Positions 44,137 through 53,196 of a stretch of 64,000 bases of DNA are shown here, one piece after another. A program made the translations under genes and the position numbers. The notes below the pieces were generated by a model, which did no database searches, was not told the DNA's origin, and was given only the letters and a program-made list of their open reading frames with translations. Position 1 is the stretch's first letter. Every line of letters begins with the position of its first letter. Source of the stretch: CF-46 sp963760735 (lineage in GTDB: Bacteria; Chloroflexota; Limnocylindria; Limnocylindrales; CSP1-4); assembly GCA_963760735.1 (NCBI GenBank), contig CAVXEB010000001.1:62001-126000 (forward strand). Reading direction: 5' to 3'.

Positions 44137-45489
44137 GGCGGCCCGGAACCCGGCTGCCAGAAGAACGTCCGACCCGGATCGCCAGGAGCGCTATACGTCG
44201 AGACCCTGCTCGGCAGCGAGTCGGCTAGATCCGCCAGCAACTGAGGCTCGGGTGGGTTGGCACCGAGCGTTGCGAGCCAGAATCGGCCCGGGTTGGTCGG
44301 GTCACCGACCCGAAGCCGGGCGTTGTCAATCCATTCGGCGCAGCACAGCTGGCGAACGGCCGTGGTCGATCCCGTCGTGACGCGCTCGACGTGCCCCGAG
44401 CCGATGTCGGCAACGTAGACGGCCGAGTCCGACACCGTCACGGACGACCACCTCAATGAGGTGAATGAGACACGGGTGCCGTCGGGCGACCAGCGAGGCT
44501 CCATCACCGAGACATCGGCGTCCAGCTCAACCTTCGAGGGATGCGTGCCGTCGGCGTTGACGATCCACAGCTCGCGGGTATCGAGACCCTGATCCAGACG
44601 GGTATAGGCGATCTTCGTGCCATCGGGCGACCACGCCGGCAGCTCCAGCGCCAGGTTCTGATGAGCGGTTTGGTCCTTGACGAGCGTCTCGCGCAGTTCC
44701 GTCCGCTTTCCGCTACGCAGGTCAAGGGTGCCCAGGACCCAGCAGTCGGCTCCAGCCGTGTCGGCCACGTACGCCGCCAGGACCACGCCGGACGATCCCG
44801 AACCGGCTGGCGGACGATCCTGTCGGGCACTTCGACCTCTGGACGAAGACCACTCGCTCATCGTCCCGAGCGAAGTCGAACGCCTCCCACTGCGCGCCGT
44901 CGACCACGGCGATCCCGGTGTCGACGAAGGGGCCGATGTCGTCGCCGACCTCGGCCACGAGGAGGTGGCCGTTGTTCATGAGCAGACGGGTCCCGTCGGG
45001 CGACCAGGCGACCGGGCCGGCGCCGCCTTCGATCGCATGGGCGCCACTCCCGTCCGGTCGAATCGCCCACGATTGGTTGTGCGCGTGGGTGCCCGATCCT
45101 TCGTGGACATCGAAGAGGATCCACCGCGCGTCCAGGCCGGAGGCGATCACCGAAGGCTCCGGCGTGTTCGACGCGACGGGCGTTGACGGAGCCGGCGACG
45201 GCGCCAACGACGCGGATTCGCTGGGGGCCGGCACGATCGCCGGCAGCCTCACCAGGCCGGACCCGACGGCAGCGGCGCCCGCGACCAGCGCCACGAGGCT
45301 GGCGGCCGCGGCCAGGTAGACGAGGACCGACCGGGCGCCCGAACGACGTGGTCGCACTGACACGGGAGTGACGACTCCGCTCACGCGGGAGACGGGTTCC
45401 ATGGTCGTGGCCCGCTGCTCGATCTCGGCCCACAGGTCCGGAGCCGGCAACCGGTCCAGACTTGCGAAGCGCCGTCGAAGGTCATCCAT
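44133..45489 (-). CDS. Membrane-anchored WD40-like (TolB/PD40) protein, frameshifted
   Basis: One gene in two frames. From ATG 45489: cytosolic helix MDDLRRRFASLD, one membrane segment (VYLAAAASLVALVAGAAAVGSG), then propeller blades with the PD40 motif (GPVAWSPDGTRLLM). Near 44.8 kb the frame must shift by +1 to continue with VLAAYVADTAGADCW, ELPAWSPDGTKIAYTR and EPRWSPDGTRVSF. Total length is 3n+1. It overlaps the ECF sigma stop by 8 nt, so it is probably that factor's anti-sigma or sensor partner, with the propeller outside the cell. Real break or sequence error cannot be told apart here. Confidence 0.75.
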
Positions 45490-45964
45490 CGCGATCACCC
45501 AGGAGCTCTCGGAGGCGACGCCGCCCGCGGCTGAGGTTGGCTCGCACCGCCAGGCTGTTGGTGCCCAGCCGCACGGCGATCTGGCGGATCGGAAGATCGG
45601 CGAAGTAGAAGAGGATCACCGCCGCCCGCTGGCCATCGGGCAGCCGGCGGACCGCGGTCAACAGGTCCTCGTCGACGTAGGCATCCGTGTGCTCGGCAAT
45701 GCCCAGCGATGCGTCGTCGTCGAGCCGGCGCACCTTCAAGGCACCCCGGCTGATCTGGAATGCGGCGCGCCACACCCAGGCTGCCGGGTTGCCGACGGCT
45801 GCGCCGCGGCGCAGGAGCTGCGCGTATGCCTCGGCGACGGCGTCGCTCGCAATCTCGGCGTCACCGGCGAAGGCGTAGACGGCACGCCAGAGCCGATCGG
45901 CATCGGTCCGGTAAAGGGCCTCGATGTCGTTCTGCGCGTCGACCACGGCCAGGGCGCTGTCCAT
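45482..45964 (-). CDS. ECF-type RNA polymerase sigma factor (SigE-like)
   Basis: 160 residues from ATG 45964 (GTG 45967 possible). Region 2 IEALYRTDADRLWRAVYAFA with ASDAVAEAYAQLL; region 4 RRLPDGQRAAVILFYFADL, then NSLAVRANLSRGRRRLREL. The gene directly behind it encodes a cytosol-membrane-propeller protein, the layout of sigma/anti-sigma pairs. Confidence 0.85.
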   Translation of the reverse strand: MDSALAVVDAQNDIEALYRTDADRLWRAVYAFAGDAEIASDAVAEAYAQLLRRGAAVGNPAAWVWRAAFQISRGALKVRRLDDDASLGIAEHTDAYVDEDLLTAVRRLPDGQRAAVILFYFADLPIRQIAVRLGTNSLAVRANLSRGRRRLRELLGDRDG

Positions 45965-46090
45965 CACATCGAAAGGGCGCGGTTGGGGCCAAAAGGTGAC
46001 ATGGCAGGCGTCACGCCGCGTTGGGCAGGGCAGCCGATCGGTTCAATCCTGGTCTACTCGAAGGTGAGTGAAGTCGGGCGGACTTCGCTC

Positions 46091-47179
46091 TCAGCCCGGG
46101 CGGGACACGATGTCGATCGACTGCACGCCGCCGACGATCGACAGGTCGATCCGGTCGCGGTCCGGCGCCCAGCCCGGTGACTTGAACGAGGTCGGGCCGC
46201 CGCGCTTCTCGAGTCGCGCTCCGTCGAGCACGATCGAGTTGGCGCCGCCGGAGACCTCGATCCGCATCGGAACGCCCTTCGGCCGCTCCGCTCGCAGGGT
46301 CTTCACGCCGCCGACGATCTTGATCGCCATCTCGCCCACGGGCTGCCCGAGCTCGAGCTGGACCCGCTCGGCCCCGCCGACGATGTCGAGGCTCCGCAGG
46401 TCGATCGACCGCAGGTCGGCCTCGACCTTCTGGATGCCACCGACCACCTCGACCGTCCACGGGATCGTCGTGTTCAGCCCGAATGTCGCGATGCGACCCC
46501 GCCAGTCGAACCCGAAGCCCTTGAACTGGACGAGGACGCGCCCGTCGCGGAGCCGGACCTGCGGCGTCGAGCCTTCGAACGATGCCCGGTAGAGGTCGGC
46601 CGGATCGTCGCCCGGCCGGAGGCGGAGCGACGACAGACCCGACCGGATCGCGAGCCGCGCCTCGGTCAGTCCGCCGAGCGGTGCGTAGTGCTCCGACGTC
46701 GACCGGCTGCCGTCGGCTCGCGAGGGGGACGCCTCACGGATGGCCTCGGTCTCCTCGCGGGTGACCGACTCCATCCGCGTGAGGAAGTCGGCGATCAGCT
46801 CGAGCTGCTCATCGCTGTAGTCGCGGATCTCCTTCGCGCTCGCGGTCGAGACCTGGTCGAGCGTGACCTGGATGTTCGCGATCTTCTCGGGCACGACCTC
46901 GACGATCACCCGGCGGCGATCGGTGGGGTCGGGGACCCGCCGGACGTAGCCGGCCTGCTCGAGCCGGTCGATCACGCGCGTCACGGCACCCGACGTGAGC
47001 CCGGTGATCTCCGACAGCTTGCCGGCGCTCGTCGCTCCCATGTCGATGAGCTGCTCGAGCGTCTCGATGTCGCTCTCGGACAGGCCGAAGCGGATCGCCA
47101 CGGTCTGCCCGAGGAACGAGCCCTGGATGTTCACTCGGCGGAGCGAGCGGAGGACGGAATCGATGTTTTCGCGGTTCAT
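46091..47179 (-). CDS. MarR-family regulator fused to beta-solenoid (toastrack-like) domain
   Basis: 362 residues from ATG 47179. Residues 1-145 are a MarR winged HTH (TLEQLIDMGATSAGKLSEIT, VTRVIDRLEQAGYVRRV, DPTDRRRVIVE). The C-terminal 185-362 consists of repeated VVGGxxxVEADL / IVGGVKTLRAE / VSGGANSIVLDG turns, a right-handed beta-sheet stack like DUF4097 or LiaF-type toastrack domains. That fusion is unusual. It is divergent from an ABC exporter, and a palindrome between them is the likely operator. Confidence 0.87.
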   Translation of the reverse strand: MNRENIDSVLRSLRRVNIQGSFLGQTVAIRFGLSESDIETLEQLIDMGATSAGKLSEITGLTSGAVTRVIDRLEQAGYVRRVPDPTDRRRVIVEVVPEKIANIQVTLDQVSTASAKEIRDYSDEQLELIADFLTRMESVTREETEAIREASPSRADGSRSTSEHYAPLGGLTEARLAIRSGLSSLRLRPGDDPADLYRASFEGSTPQVRLRDGRVLVQFKGFGFDWRGRIATFGLNTTIPWTVEVVGGIQKVEADLRSIDLRSLDIVGGAERVQLELGQPVGEMAIKIVGGVKTLRAERPKGVPMRIEVSGGANSIVLDGARLEKRGGPTSFKSPGWAPDRDRIDLSIVGGVQSIDIVSRPG

Positions 47180-47181
47180 GG

Positions 47182-47210
47182 TTGACAACGGCTCCTGACT
47201 GGGCAACTAT
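47182..47210 (+). promoter_or_regulatory. Promoter of the ABC exporter operon
   Basis: A perfect TTGACA -35 (47182-47187) and AACTAT -10 (47205-47210) are separated by 17 bp. Confidence 0.55.
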
Positions 47211-47226
47211 CTGCACTGCGCAGATA
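47208..47226. promoter_or_regulatory. MarR-type operator TATCTGC-5-GCAGATA
   Basis: Perfect 7-bp inverted repeat around ACTGC. It overlaps the -10 and start region of the exporter promoter and lies 28 nt upstream of the MarR start, so a bound dimer would block the exporter. Confidence 0.75.
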
Positions 47227-47296
47227 ATGACCCATGATGTTGAACCGTGCAAGTAGTGCCGGGGACAGCATCGGGCACCAGGCAAGGAGCGTCAAC

Positions 47297-48283
47297 ATGA
47301 CGACACCCACCCCGATTCGCAGCACGATGATCGACACGACCGATCTGCGGCGGACGTTCAAGACGCGGACCGGCCCGGTCGAAGCCGTCGCGGGCGTCGA
47401 CCTCCACGTCGGCGCCGGCGAGATCTTCGGCTTCCTCGGCCCCAATGGCGCCGGCAAGACGACGACCCTGCGAATGCTGGCGACCCTGATCACGCCGACC
47501 GCGGGCGAGGCGACCGTCGCCGGCGCGGACCTCCGGCGGCAGCCCCAGCTCGTTCGCCAGCGGATCGGCTACGTCCCGCAGGGCGGCTCGACCGATCCGG
47601 CCGAGACCGGTCGCGGCGAGCTGGTCCTCCAGGGCCGGCTCTACGGCCTGACGAGCGCCGAGGCGAAGGCCCGGGCGATCGAGGTCCTCGACGCCCTGGA
47701 CCTGGAAAGCGCTGCGGATCGGCCGACCGGCACGTACTCCGGCGGCATGCGCCGCCGACTCGACGTCGGGCTGGGCATCGTCCACCGCCCGCAGGTGCTG
47801 TTCCTCGACGAGCCGACGACCGGGCTCGACCCACAGGCCCGCGCCCGGATGTGGGACGAGATCCGGGCCCTTCGCGAGCTCGGGACCACCGTCTTCCTGA
47901 CCACCCACTACCTCGAGGAAGCCGACGCGCTGTGCGACCGGCTCGCGATCATCGACCACGGCCGGATCGTTGCCGAGGGCACGTCGGACCAGCTCAAGCA
48001 GAAGGTCGCCGGCGACGTCGTCACGATCGGCGTCAACGGCGCCGGAGCGGCCGTCCTGACCCTCGTCGAGGCAATGTCGTTCGTCCGCGAGGCCTCCCAC
48101 GACGACGAGACCGGTCTCGTCCGGCTGTACGTCGACCAGGGCGAGACCGCCGTGCCGCAGCTGCTCCGGAGCCTCGACGCCGCGGGCTTCGCCCCGACAT
48201 CGATCTCGCTCAACAAGCCGAGCCTCGACGATGTCTTCCTCCGCCAGACGGGTCGCTCGCTGCGCGAGGAGGAGGCGGCATGA
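47297..48283 (+). CDS. ABC transporter ATP-binding protein (DrrA-like)
   Basis: 328 residues from ATG 47297 with AAGGAG seven bases upstream. Walker A GPNGAGKTTTLR, signature YSGGMRRRLD, Walker B VLFLDEPTTGLD, His in TTHYLEEAD, then the DrrA-type C-terminal domain ending NKPSLDDVFLRQTGRSLR. Family exports antibiotics such as daunorubicin. Overlaps its permease by ATGA. Confidence 0.95.
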   Translation: MTTPTPIRSTMIDTTDLRRTFKTRTGPVEAVAGVDLHVGAGEIFGFLGPNGAGKTTTLRMLATLITPTAGEATVAGADLRRQPQLVRQRIGYVPQGGSTDPAETGRGELVLQGRLYGLTSAEAKARAIEVLDALDLESAADRPTGTYSGGMRRRLDVGLGIVHRPQVLFLDEPTTGLDPQARARMWDEIRALRELGTTVFLTTHYLEEADALCDRLAIIDHGRIVAEGTSDQLKQKVAGDVVTIGVNGAGAAVLTLVEAMSFVREASHDDETGLVRLYVDQGETAVPQLLRSLDAAGFAPTSISLNKPSLDDVFLRQTGRSLREEEAA

Positions 48284-49098
48284 CCGCGAACGCCGCCGCC
48301 CCGATCGTCATGACTCCGACCATCGAAAGGACCCCCCGCATGCGAGCCGTCCGCGACACCTGGCTGATCTTCCGCCGGTCCCTCGTCCTCACCATCCGGC
48401 AGCCGACCTGGATCGTCATCGGGATCATGTATCCCGTCATCTACCTCGTCCTGTTCGGGCCGCTCCTCGACGGCGCGATCAAGCAGGCCGGTGCGGGCGT
48501 CAGCGCCTACAACTGGTTCGTGCCGGGTCTGCTGATCCAGGTCGCCCTGTTCGGCACGGCGTTCGGTGGCTTCGGCCTGATCGCCGAGCTCCGCTACGGC
48601 GTCGTCGAGCGGATGCGGGTGACGCCCATGAGCCGGAGCGCGATGCTCCTGGGGCGCTCGCTCCGGGACGTCGTCATCCTGCTCTTCCAGGCGCTGATCA
48701 TGATTGGGCTGGCGATCCCGTTCGGCCTGCACATCGATGTCGCCGGCATGGCTGTGACGCTCGCGCTGCTCGCCATGATCGGGCTGGTCGTCGCGCCCCT
48801 GTCGTACTCGGCCGCACTGATCCTGAAGAGCGAGGACGCGTTCGCGCCGCTTGTTCAGAGCCTCGTGATGCCGCTGCTCCTCCTGTCCGGGATCCTGCTG
48901 CCGATGGCGCTCGCGCCGGACTGGCTGCGGTTCGTGAGCAATCTCAACCCGCTGACCCACGCGACGGACGCGGCCCGGGCGCTGTTCAACAGCGACTGGG
49001 GCAACCCGGAGATCCGGATCGGGGTCCTGATCACGGGCGCGCTCGCGATCCTGGCCGTGTGGATCGCCTCCCGGACGTTCAGCCGCGCCAACGCCTGA
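48280..49098 (+). CDS. ABC-2 permease (DrrB-like)
   Basis: 272 residues with six membrane helices (PTWIVIGIMYPVIYLVLFGP opens; LVMPLLLLSGILLPMALAP is the conserved ABC-2 segment). RYGVVERMRVTPMSRSAMLLGR is the DrrB cytosolic coupling loop. Works with the ATPase before it; controlled by the MarR fusion protein. Confidence 0.93.
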   Translation: MTANAAAPIVMTPTIERTPRMRAVRDTWLIFRRSLVLTIRQPTWIVIGIMYPVIYLVLFGPLLDGAIKQAGAGVSAYNWFVPGLLIQVALFGTAFGGFGLIAELRYGVVERMRVTPMSRSAMLLGRSLRDVVILLFQALIMIGLAIPFGLHIDVAGMAVTLALLAMIGLVVAPLSYSAALILKSEDAFAPLVQSLVMPLLLLSGILLPMALAPDWLRFVSNLNPLTHATDAARALFNSDWGNPEIRIGVLITGALAILAVWIASRTFSRANA

Positions 49099-49120
49099 AC
49101 CCCGTTCCTCCCTTTTCCTC

Positions 49121-49154
49121 GACGACGCCGGTGCCTGGGGGCGCCGGCGTCGTC
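49121..49154 (+). terminator. Strong hairpin after the exporter operon
   Basis: 15-bp stem (49121-49135 with 49140-49154, one G-T pair) and loop TGGG. Confidence 0.75.
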
Positions 49155-49191
49155 ATCTGGCGCGTGCAACGCCGGCATTGCCGGATCGGGG

Positions 49192-49197
49192 TAGGCT
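49192..49197 (+). promoter_or_regulatory. -10 element TAGGCT for the ScyD-like gene
   Basis: 36 nt upstream of ATG 49234; here the transcript has a leader with a GAGGAG ribosome site, unlike the leaderless genes. Confidence 0.5.
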
Positions 49198-49233
49198 GGG
49201 GCGACCGGAGGAACCGTCGTTGAGGAGTTGCCC

Positions 49234-50340
49234 ATGCCCACCCTCGCTCCACGCCGCATTTCGACCGGCCTCGCCGTTGGCCTGCTCGGCCTGACGCTCC
49301 TGGCACCCGCCTCCGCGGCCGCGCATCATGGCGCGACCGGGTCGGTCCGGGTCCTCGCCGGAGGCCTCGACAACCCGCGCGGCATCGACATCGGACCCGG
49401 CGGCCGGGTATACGTCGCCGAGGCAGGCTCGGGCAAGGTCCTCGTCCTGCGCGGCGGCTCGGTCAAGACATTCACGTCGGGGTTGCCAACCGCGACGAGC
49501 CCGGAGGGCGAGACGACCGGGCCGGTCAATGTCGCCGTCCGAGGCAACGGCACGGTACTCGCTGCCATCGGCGCCGGGCCCCAGAACGTCGACAAGCAAT
49601 TCGACACGGTCCTGAAGCTCGGCAAGCACGAGCGTGTCCTCGCCGACATCCAGGCCTATCGGAATGCCCATCCCGACACGACCGACCTCGACCAACCGCC
49701 GAACCCGACCAATTCCAACGCGTACGGGCTGGCCGTCCTCGCCGGTGGCCGGACCCTCGTCACGGACGCCGCCGGCAACGAGCTCGATCTGGTCGGGCCG
49801 TTCGGCCGGATCAGCACGGTCGCGAAGTTCCCGAACGAGATCGTCTCGACCTCGCATCTCCCGCCCGGCGTCGTCCCGGCGGGCGTCACCGAGCTGCCGG
49901 CCGAGGCCGTCCCGACGTCGGTCGCGGTCGGGCCCGACGGCTATTGGTATGTCGGGGAGCTGAAGGGCTTCCCGTTCACGCCGGGTGCGTCGCGCATCTG
50001 GCGGATCGCCCCGTGGGCTCGCAACGTGACGTGCGATCCGGACGCGAAGCACGGCCCGTGCACGATCTACGCGGACGGCCTGACTTCGATCACCGGCCTC
50101 GACTGGGGTCCGGATCGAACCCTGTACGTGGTCGAGATCGTGAAGGCCGGAGTATTCAACCTGTTCAGCGGCGGCGACATCACCGGCGCCCTGATCAGGA
50201 TCCGGCATGGCCACAGGACCGAGCTCATCCCCGGCCGGCTCCAGGCACCCGCTGACGTGGCCGCGGCCCACAACGGCACGGTCTACGTGACGAACGGGAG
50301 CGTGTCGCCGGACGGCGGGCAGGTGCTCGCCATTCGCTGA
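49234..50340 (+). CDS. Secreted ScyD/ScyE-like beta-propeller protein
   Basis: 368 residues. Sec signal peptide with cleavage near ASAAAHH (residues 24-30), then NHL-type propeller blades: GGLDNPRGIDIGPGGRVYVAE, PVNVAVRGNGTVLAA, PTSVAVGPDGYWYVGE, SITGLDWGPDRTLYVVE. ScyD/E-type proteins are extracellular and of unclear biochemical role. One Cys pair (VTCDP, GPCTI). Own promoter and terminator. Confidence 0.87.
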   Translation: MPTLAPRRISTGLAVGLLGLTLLAPASAAAHHGATGSVRVLAGGLDNPRGIDIGPGGRVYVAEAGSGKVLVLRGGSVKTFTSGLPTATSPEGETTGPVNVAVRGNGTVLAAIGAGPQNVDKQFDTVLKLGKHERVLADIQAYRNAHPDTTDLDQPPNPTNSNAYGLAVLAGGRTLVTDAAGNELDLVGPFGRISTVAKFPNEIVSTSHLPPGVVPAGVTELPAEAVPTSVAVGPDGYWYVGELKGFPFTPGASRIWRIAPWARNVTCDPDAKHGPCTIYADGLTSITGLDWGPDRTLYVVEIVKAGVFNLFSGGDITGALIRIRHGHRTELIPGRLQAPADVAAAHNGTVYVTNGSVSPDGGQVLAIR

Positions 50341-50356
50341 GCCCAGGTGGTTGGAC

Positions 50357-50385
50357 GACGCCGGCGTCTCGGAGGCGCCGGCGTC
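50357..50385 (+). terminator. Hairpin between convergent genes
   Basis: 10-bp stem GACGCCGGCG/CGCCGGCGTC with a 9-nt loop. Confidence 0.65.
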
Positions 50386-50410
50386 TTCATGACCGGCGGC
50401 CCGTCGCCCG

Positions 50411-50827
50411 TCAGCGGAAGGTCTGGCGGGCCTCTCCCGGGCGGTAGTGACGGAGCGAGAAGGCCGACCAGGTGTCATCGATCGAGACGAGGCTGAGCCA
50501 CATCAGGTCGGCCGTCTTGAGGGCGTCCCAGCCCTGGTCCCGGGTGAGGTCCGTCTGCCGCTTCGACGAGCCCTTCGGATAGGCGATCCAGAGCGTCCCG
50601 GCCGACTCGAGCGCGGCCGCTACGGAGGGGACCATGGCCTCGAGCGCCGCGCGGTCCTCGACGTACAGCAGGATCCAGTCGTGCGTCCCGTCGATCGCCG
50701 ATGCGATCGGGGCGGGGCTCGCGTCGGCGAAGGCCGCCACCTCGATCGGCGTGGCGCCGAGGATCACCGGCCGTTGCGCTGCCGCGAGCCTGAGCTTGCG
50801 AGCGGCGGCGGGGGCATCGGGCGGCAC
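50411..50827 (-). CDS. DUF3052-like protein
   Basis: 138 residues from GTG 50827, with CACCAT six bases upstream. Residues 50-135 (DWILLYVEDRAALEAMVPSV, LWIAYPKGSSKRQTDLTRDQ, LVSIDDTWSAFSLRHY) fit the DUF3052 pattern; no enzymatic motif. Divergent from the B12-binding mutase subunit. Confidence 0.75.
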   Translation of the reverse strand: MPPDAPAAARKLRLAAAQRPVILGATPIEVAAFADASPAPIASAIDGTHDWILLYVEDRAALEAMVPSVAAALESAGTLWIAYPKGSSKRQTDLTRDQGWDALKTADLMWLSLVSIDDTWSAFSLRHYRPGEARQTFR

Positions 50828-50833
50828 CCCTCG

Positions 50834-50846
50834 ATGGTGTCACAAT
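50834..50846. promoter_or_regulatory. Adjacent divergent -10 elements
   Basis: Minus CACCAT (50839-50834) is 6 nt before GTG 50827; plus CACAAT (50841-50846) is 6 nt before ATG 50853. The start codons are 25 bp apart. Confidence 0.55.
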
Positions 50847-50852
50847 CGGCCC

Positions 50853-51257
50853 ATGTCCGATCGCCCGATCAAGGTCCTCATCGCCAAGCCCGGTCTCGAC
50901 GGCCACGATCGCGGGGCGAAGGTCCTCGCCCGCGGCCTGCGCGACGAGGGCTTCGAGGTCGTCTACACGGGGCTCCGCCAGACGCCCGAGATGATCGCCA
51001 CGGCGGCCCTCCAGGAGGACGTCGACGTCGTGGGGCTGTCGATCCTGTCGGGGGCCCACATGACGCTGCTGCCGCGGATCACGAAGCTGCTCAAGGAGCA
51101 GGGCCTCGACGACGTCCTCGTGACCGCGGGCGGGATCATCCCGGACGACGACGTCCCGGCCCTCGCCGAGGTGGGCGTGTCGCGGGTCTTCGGACCGGGC
51201 ACGACGATCGCCGAGGTTGCCGACTACCTGCGGGCCAACGCGCGACCGCGGGTCTAG
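50853..51257 (+). CDS. Methylmalonyl-CoA mutase B12-binding subunit
   Basis: 134 residues, a free cobalamin-binding domain. The base-off/His-on motif DxHxxG is in GLDGHDRGAK (D16, H18, G21), with SILSGAHMTL and TAGGIIPDDD completing the fold. Complements the catalytic subunit at 34196, 15 kb away. meaB follows after 1 nt. Confidence 0.93.
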   Translation: MSDRPIKVLIAKPGLDGHDRGAKVLARGLRDEGFEVVYTGLRQTPEMIATAALQEDVDVVGLSILSGAHMTLLPRITKLLKEQGLDDVLVTAGGIIPDDDVPALAEVGVSRVFGPGTTIAEVADYLRANARPRV

Positions 51258-51258
51258 G

Positions 51259-52293
51259 GTGGGGGAGGCGGCCCGCACGACCCTGCAGGAGCCCGCGGCG
51301 AGGGCCGCCGAGCTCGCGGATGCAGCGCTCAATGGTGATCGGCGGGCGCTGGCACGGCTCCTCACCGCGGTCGAGAACCGGACCGCGCTCGCCGAACCCG
51401 GCCTGCGGCTCCTGTATCCGCGAGCGGGCCGGGCCCACGTCGTCGGGATCACCGGGCCGCCCGGCGCCGGCAAGTCGACGCTCGTTGCCGCCCTGATCGG
51501 CGAGGTCCGGGCGGCCGGCCGGTCGGTCGCGGTGGTCGCGGTCGACCCGTCGTCGCCGATCACCGGCGGGGCACTGCTCGGCGATCGGGTCCGGATGCAG
51601 AGCTACGCCGACGACCGGGACGTGTTCATCCGGTCGATGGCCGCGCGTGGCCATGCCGGCGGCCTCGCCTCGACGACCGGTGCTGCCACGGCCGTCCTCG
51701 ATGCCTGCGGCTTCGACCTCGTCCTCGTCGAGACGGTCGGGACCGGCCAGAGCGAGGTGGAGGTGGCCGCGGCCGCGGACACGACGGTCGTCCTCGAGGC
51801 GCCCGAGATGGGCGACGAGGTCCAGGCGATCAAGGCCGGCCTCCTCGAGGTGGCCGATCTCGTCGTCGTCAACAAGGGCGACAAGCCGGGCGCGCAGCGG
51901 ACGGCGGCCCAGCTCCGGGCGATGCTGGTCGCGGGCGGCGGACCGGCGGCGGGCCGCGACCGCTCGACCGACCGGCCGCGGCCGAAGCGTCCCGAGGTCC
52001 TGATCACGACCGCGGCGACCGGTGCCGGTGTCGCCGAGCTCCTCGCCGCGCTCGATCGGCATCGGGCTGCCGTCGACGACGCGTCGGCCGCGACCGCCCG
52101 CCTCGCGCGGGCGGAGGCGCAGGTCTGGGCGATCGTCGCCGACCGCATCCGCGACCGGCTGCACGACGAGCGGCTCCACTCCGACACGCGCGAGACGCTC
52201 GCTGCCGTCGCCGCGCACCGGCTCGATCCGTACGCCGCCGCGGACGTGCTCCTCGCCCGGGTGATGACGGACGAACCGGGCGAACGACCATGA
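51259..52293 (+). CDS. meaB: MeaB/ArgK-type G-protein chaperone
   Basis: 344 residues from GTG 51259. Walker A GITGPPGAGKSTLV, switch AVDPSSPITGGALLGDR, VETVGTGQSEVEV and the guanine motif NKGDKPG. MeaB loads and protects AdoCbl on methylmalonyl-CoA mutase using GTP. Located right behind the B12-binding subunit, in keeping with that job. Confidence 0.94.
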   Translation: MGEAARTTLQEPAARAAELADAALNGDRRALARLLTAVENRTALAEPGLRLLYPRAGRAHVVGITGPPGAGKSTLVAALIGEVRAAGRSVAVVAVDPSSPITGGALLGDRVRMQSYADDRDVFIRSMAARGHAGGLASTTGAATAVLDACGFDLVLVETVGTGQSEVEVAAAADTTVVLEAPEMGDEVQAIKAGLLEVADLVVVNKGDKPGAQRTAAQLRAMLVAGGGPAAGRDRSTDRPRPKRPEVLITTAATGAGVAELLAALDRHRAAVDDASAATARLARAEAQVWAIVADRIRDRLHDERLHSDTRETLAAVAAHRLDPYAAADVLLARVMTDEPGERP

Positions 52294-52320
52294 CGACGCG
52301 CCCTCGAACGGAGAACGACG

Positions 52321-53184
52321 ATGAGCCTCGAGCGGACGCTGGTCGCCGGGGCCGGCCTGATGGGCCACGGAATCGCCCAGGCCCTCGCCGCGACGGGCCG
52401 CCACGTGTTGCTCTACGAGCCCGACCTCGCCCGCGCCCGGGCCGGGCGCGACCGGATCGCCGCGAGCCTGGAGCGGTCGGTCGCGAAGGGCCGGATCACC
52501 GCGGCCGGGCGCGACCTCGTTCTCGACCGGGTCGAGCCGACGGACGACCTCGCGGGGGCACGCGACGTCGATCTCGTCGTCGAGGCCGTGTTCGAGGACG
52601 TCGACGTCAAGACCGCGCTGTGGTCGGAGCTCGATCGGACGGCGCCGGGCGACGCGATCTTCGCCTCGAACACCTCGTCGATCTCGATCGACCGGCTGGC
52701 CGAAGCAGTCGACCCCGAACGCCGGACGCGGTTCATCGGCATGCACTTCTTCAGCCCCGTTCCGGTCATGCCTCTCGTCGAGCTGATCCGCGGGTCGATG
52801 ACGAGCGACCGGACGGACGAGGCGGTCCGTGGCCTGGCGGCGGACATGGGCAAGCAGGTCATCGCCTCGGCCGACCGCCCGGGCTTCATCGTCAATCGGA
52901 TCCTGATGCCGTTCCTCGCGGAGGCGATGCGCGCCTATGAGCAGGACCTCGGCACGGCCGAGGACATCGACACCGGGGCCAGGGTCGGCCTCAACCACCC
53001 GATGGGCCCGCTCGAGCTCGCGGATTTCATCGGCCTCGACGTCTGCCTCGGGATCATGGAGGTCCTCGACGAGGGGTTCGGTCTCGACCAGTTCTCGCCG
53101 CCGGCCATCCTCCGGAGCCTCGTCCAGGACGGGCACCTCGGACAGAAGACCGGCCGCGGCTTCTACGTCTACCCGCGCCCCTGA
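52321..53184 (+). CDS. 3-hydroxyacyl-CoA dehydrogenase
   Basis: 287 residues from ATG 52321, GGAG upstream. NAD Rossmann motif VAGAGLMGHGIAQALA, catalytic His in GMHFFSPVPVMPLVE, and the C-terminal domain GLNHPMGPLELADFIGLD. Oxidises 3-hydroxybutyryl-CoA or longer acyl-CoAs. In the same run as the mutase subunit and meaB. Confidence 0.92.
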   Translation: MSLERTLVAGAGLMGHGIAQALAATGRHVLLYEPDLARARAGRDRIAASLERSVAKGRITAAGRDLVLDRVEPTDDLAGARDVDLVVEAVFEDVDVKTALWSELDRTAPGDAIFASNTSSISIDRLAEAVDPERRTRFIGMHFFSPVPVMPLVELIRGSMTSDRTDEAVRGLAADMGKQVIASADRPGFIVNRILMPFLAEAMRAYEQDLGTAEDIDTGARVGLNHPMGPLELADFIGLDVCLGIMEVLDEGFGLDQFSPPAILRSLVQDGHLGQKTGRGFYVYPRP

Positions 53185-53196
53185 GGCGCGAGTCGG

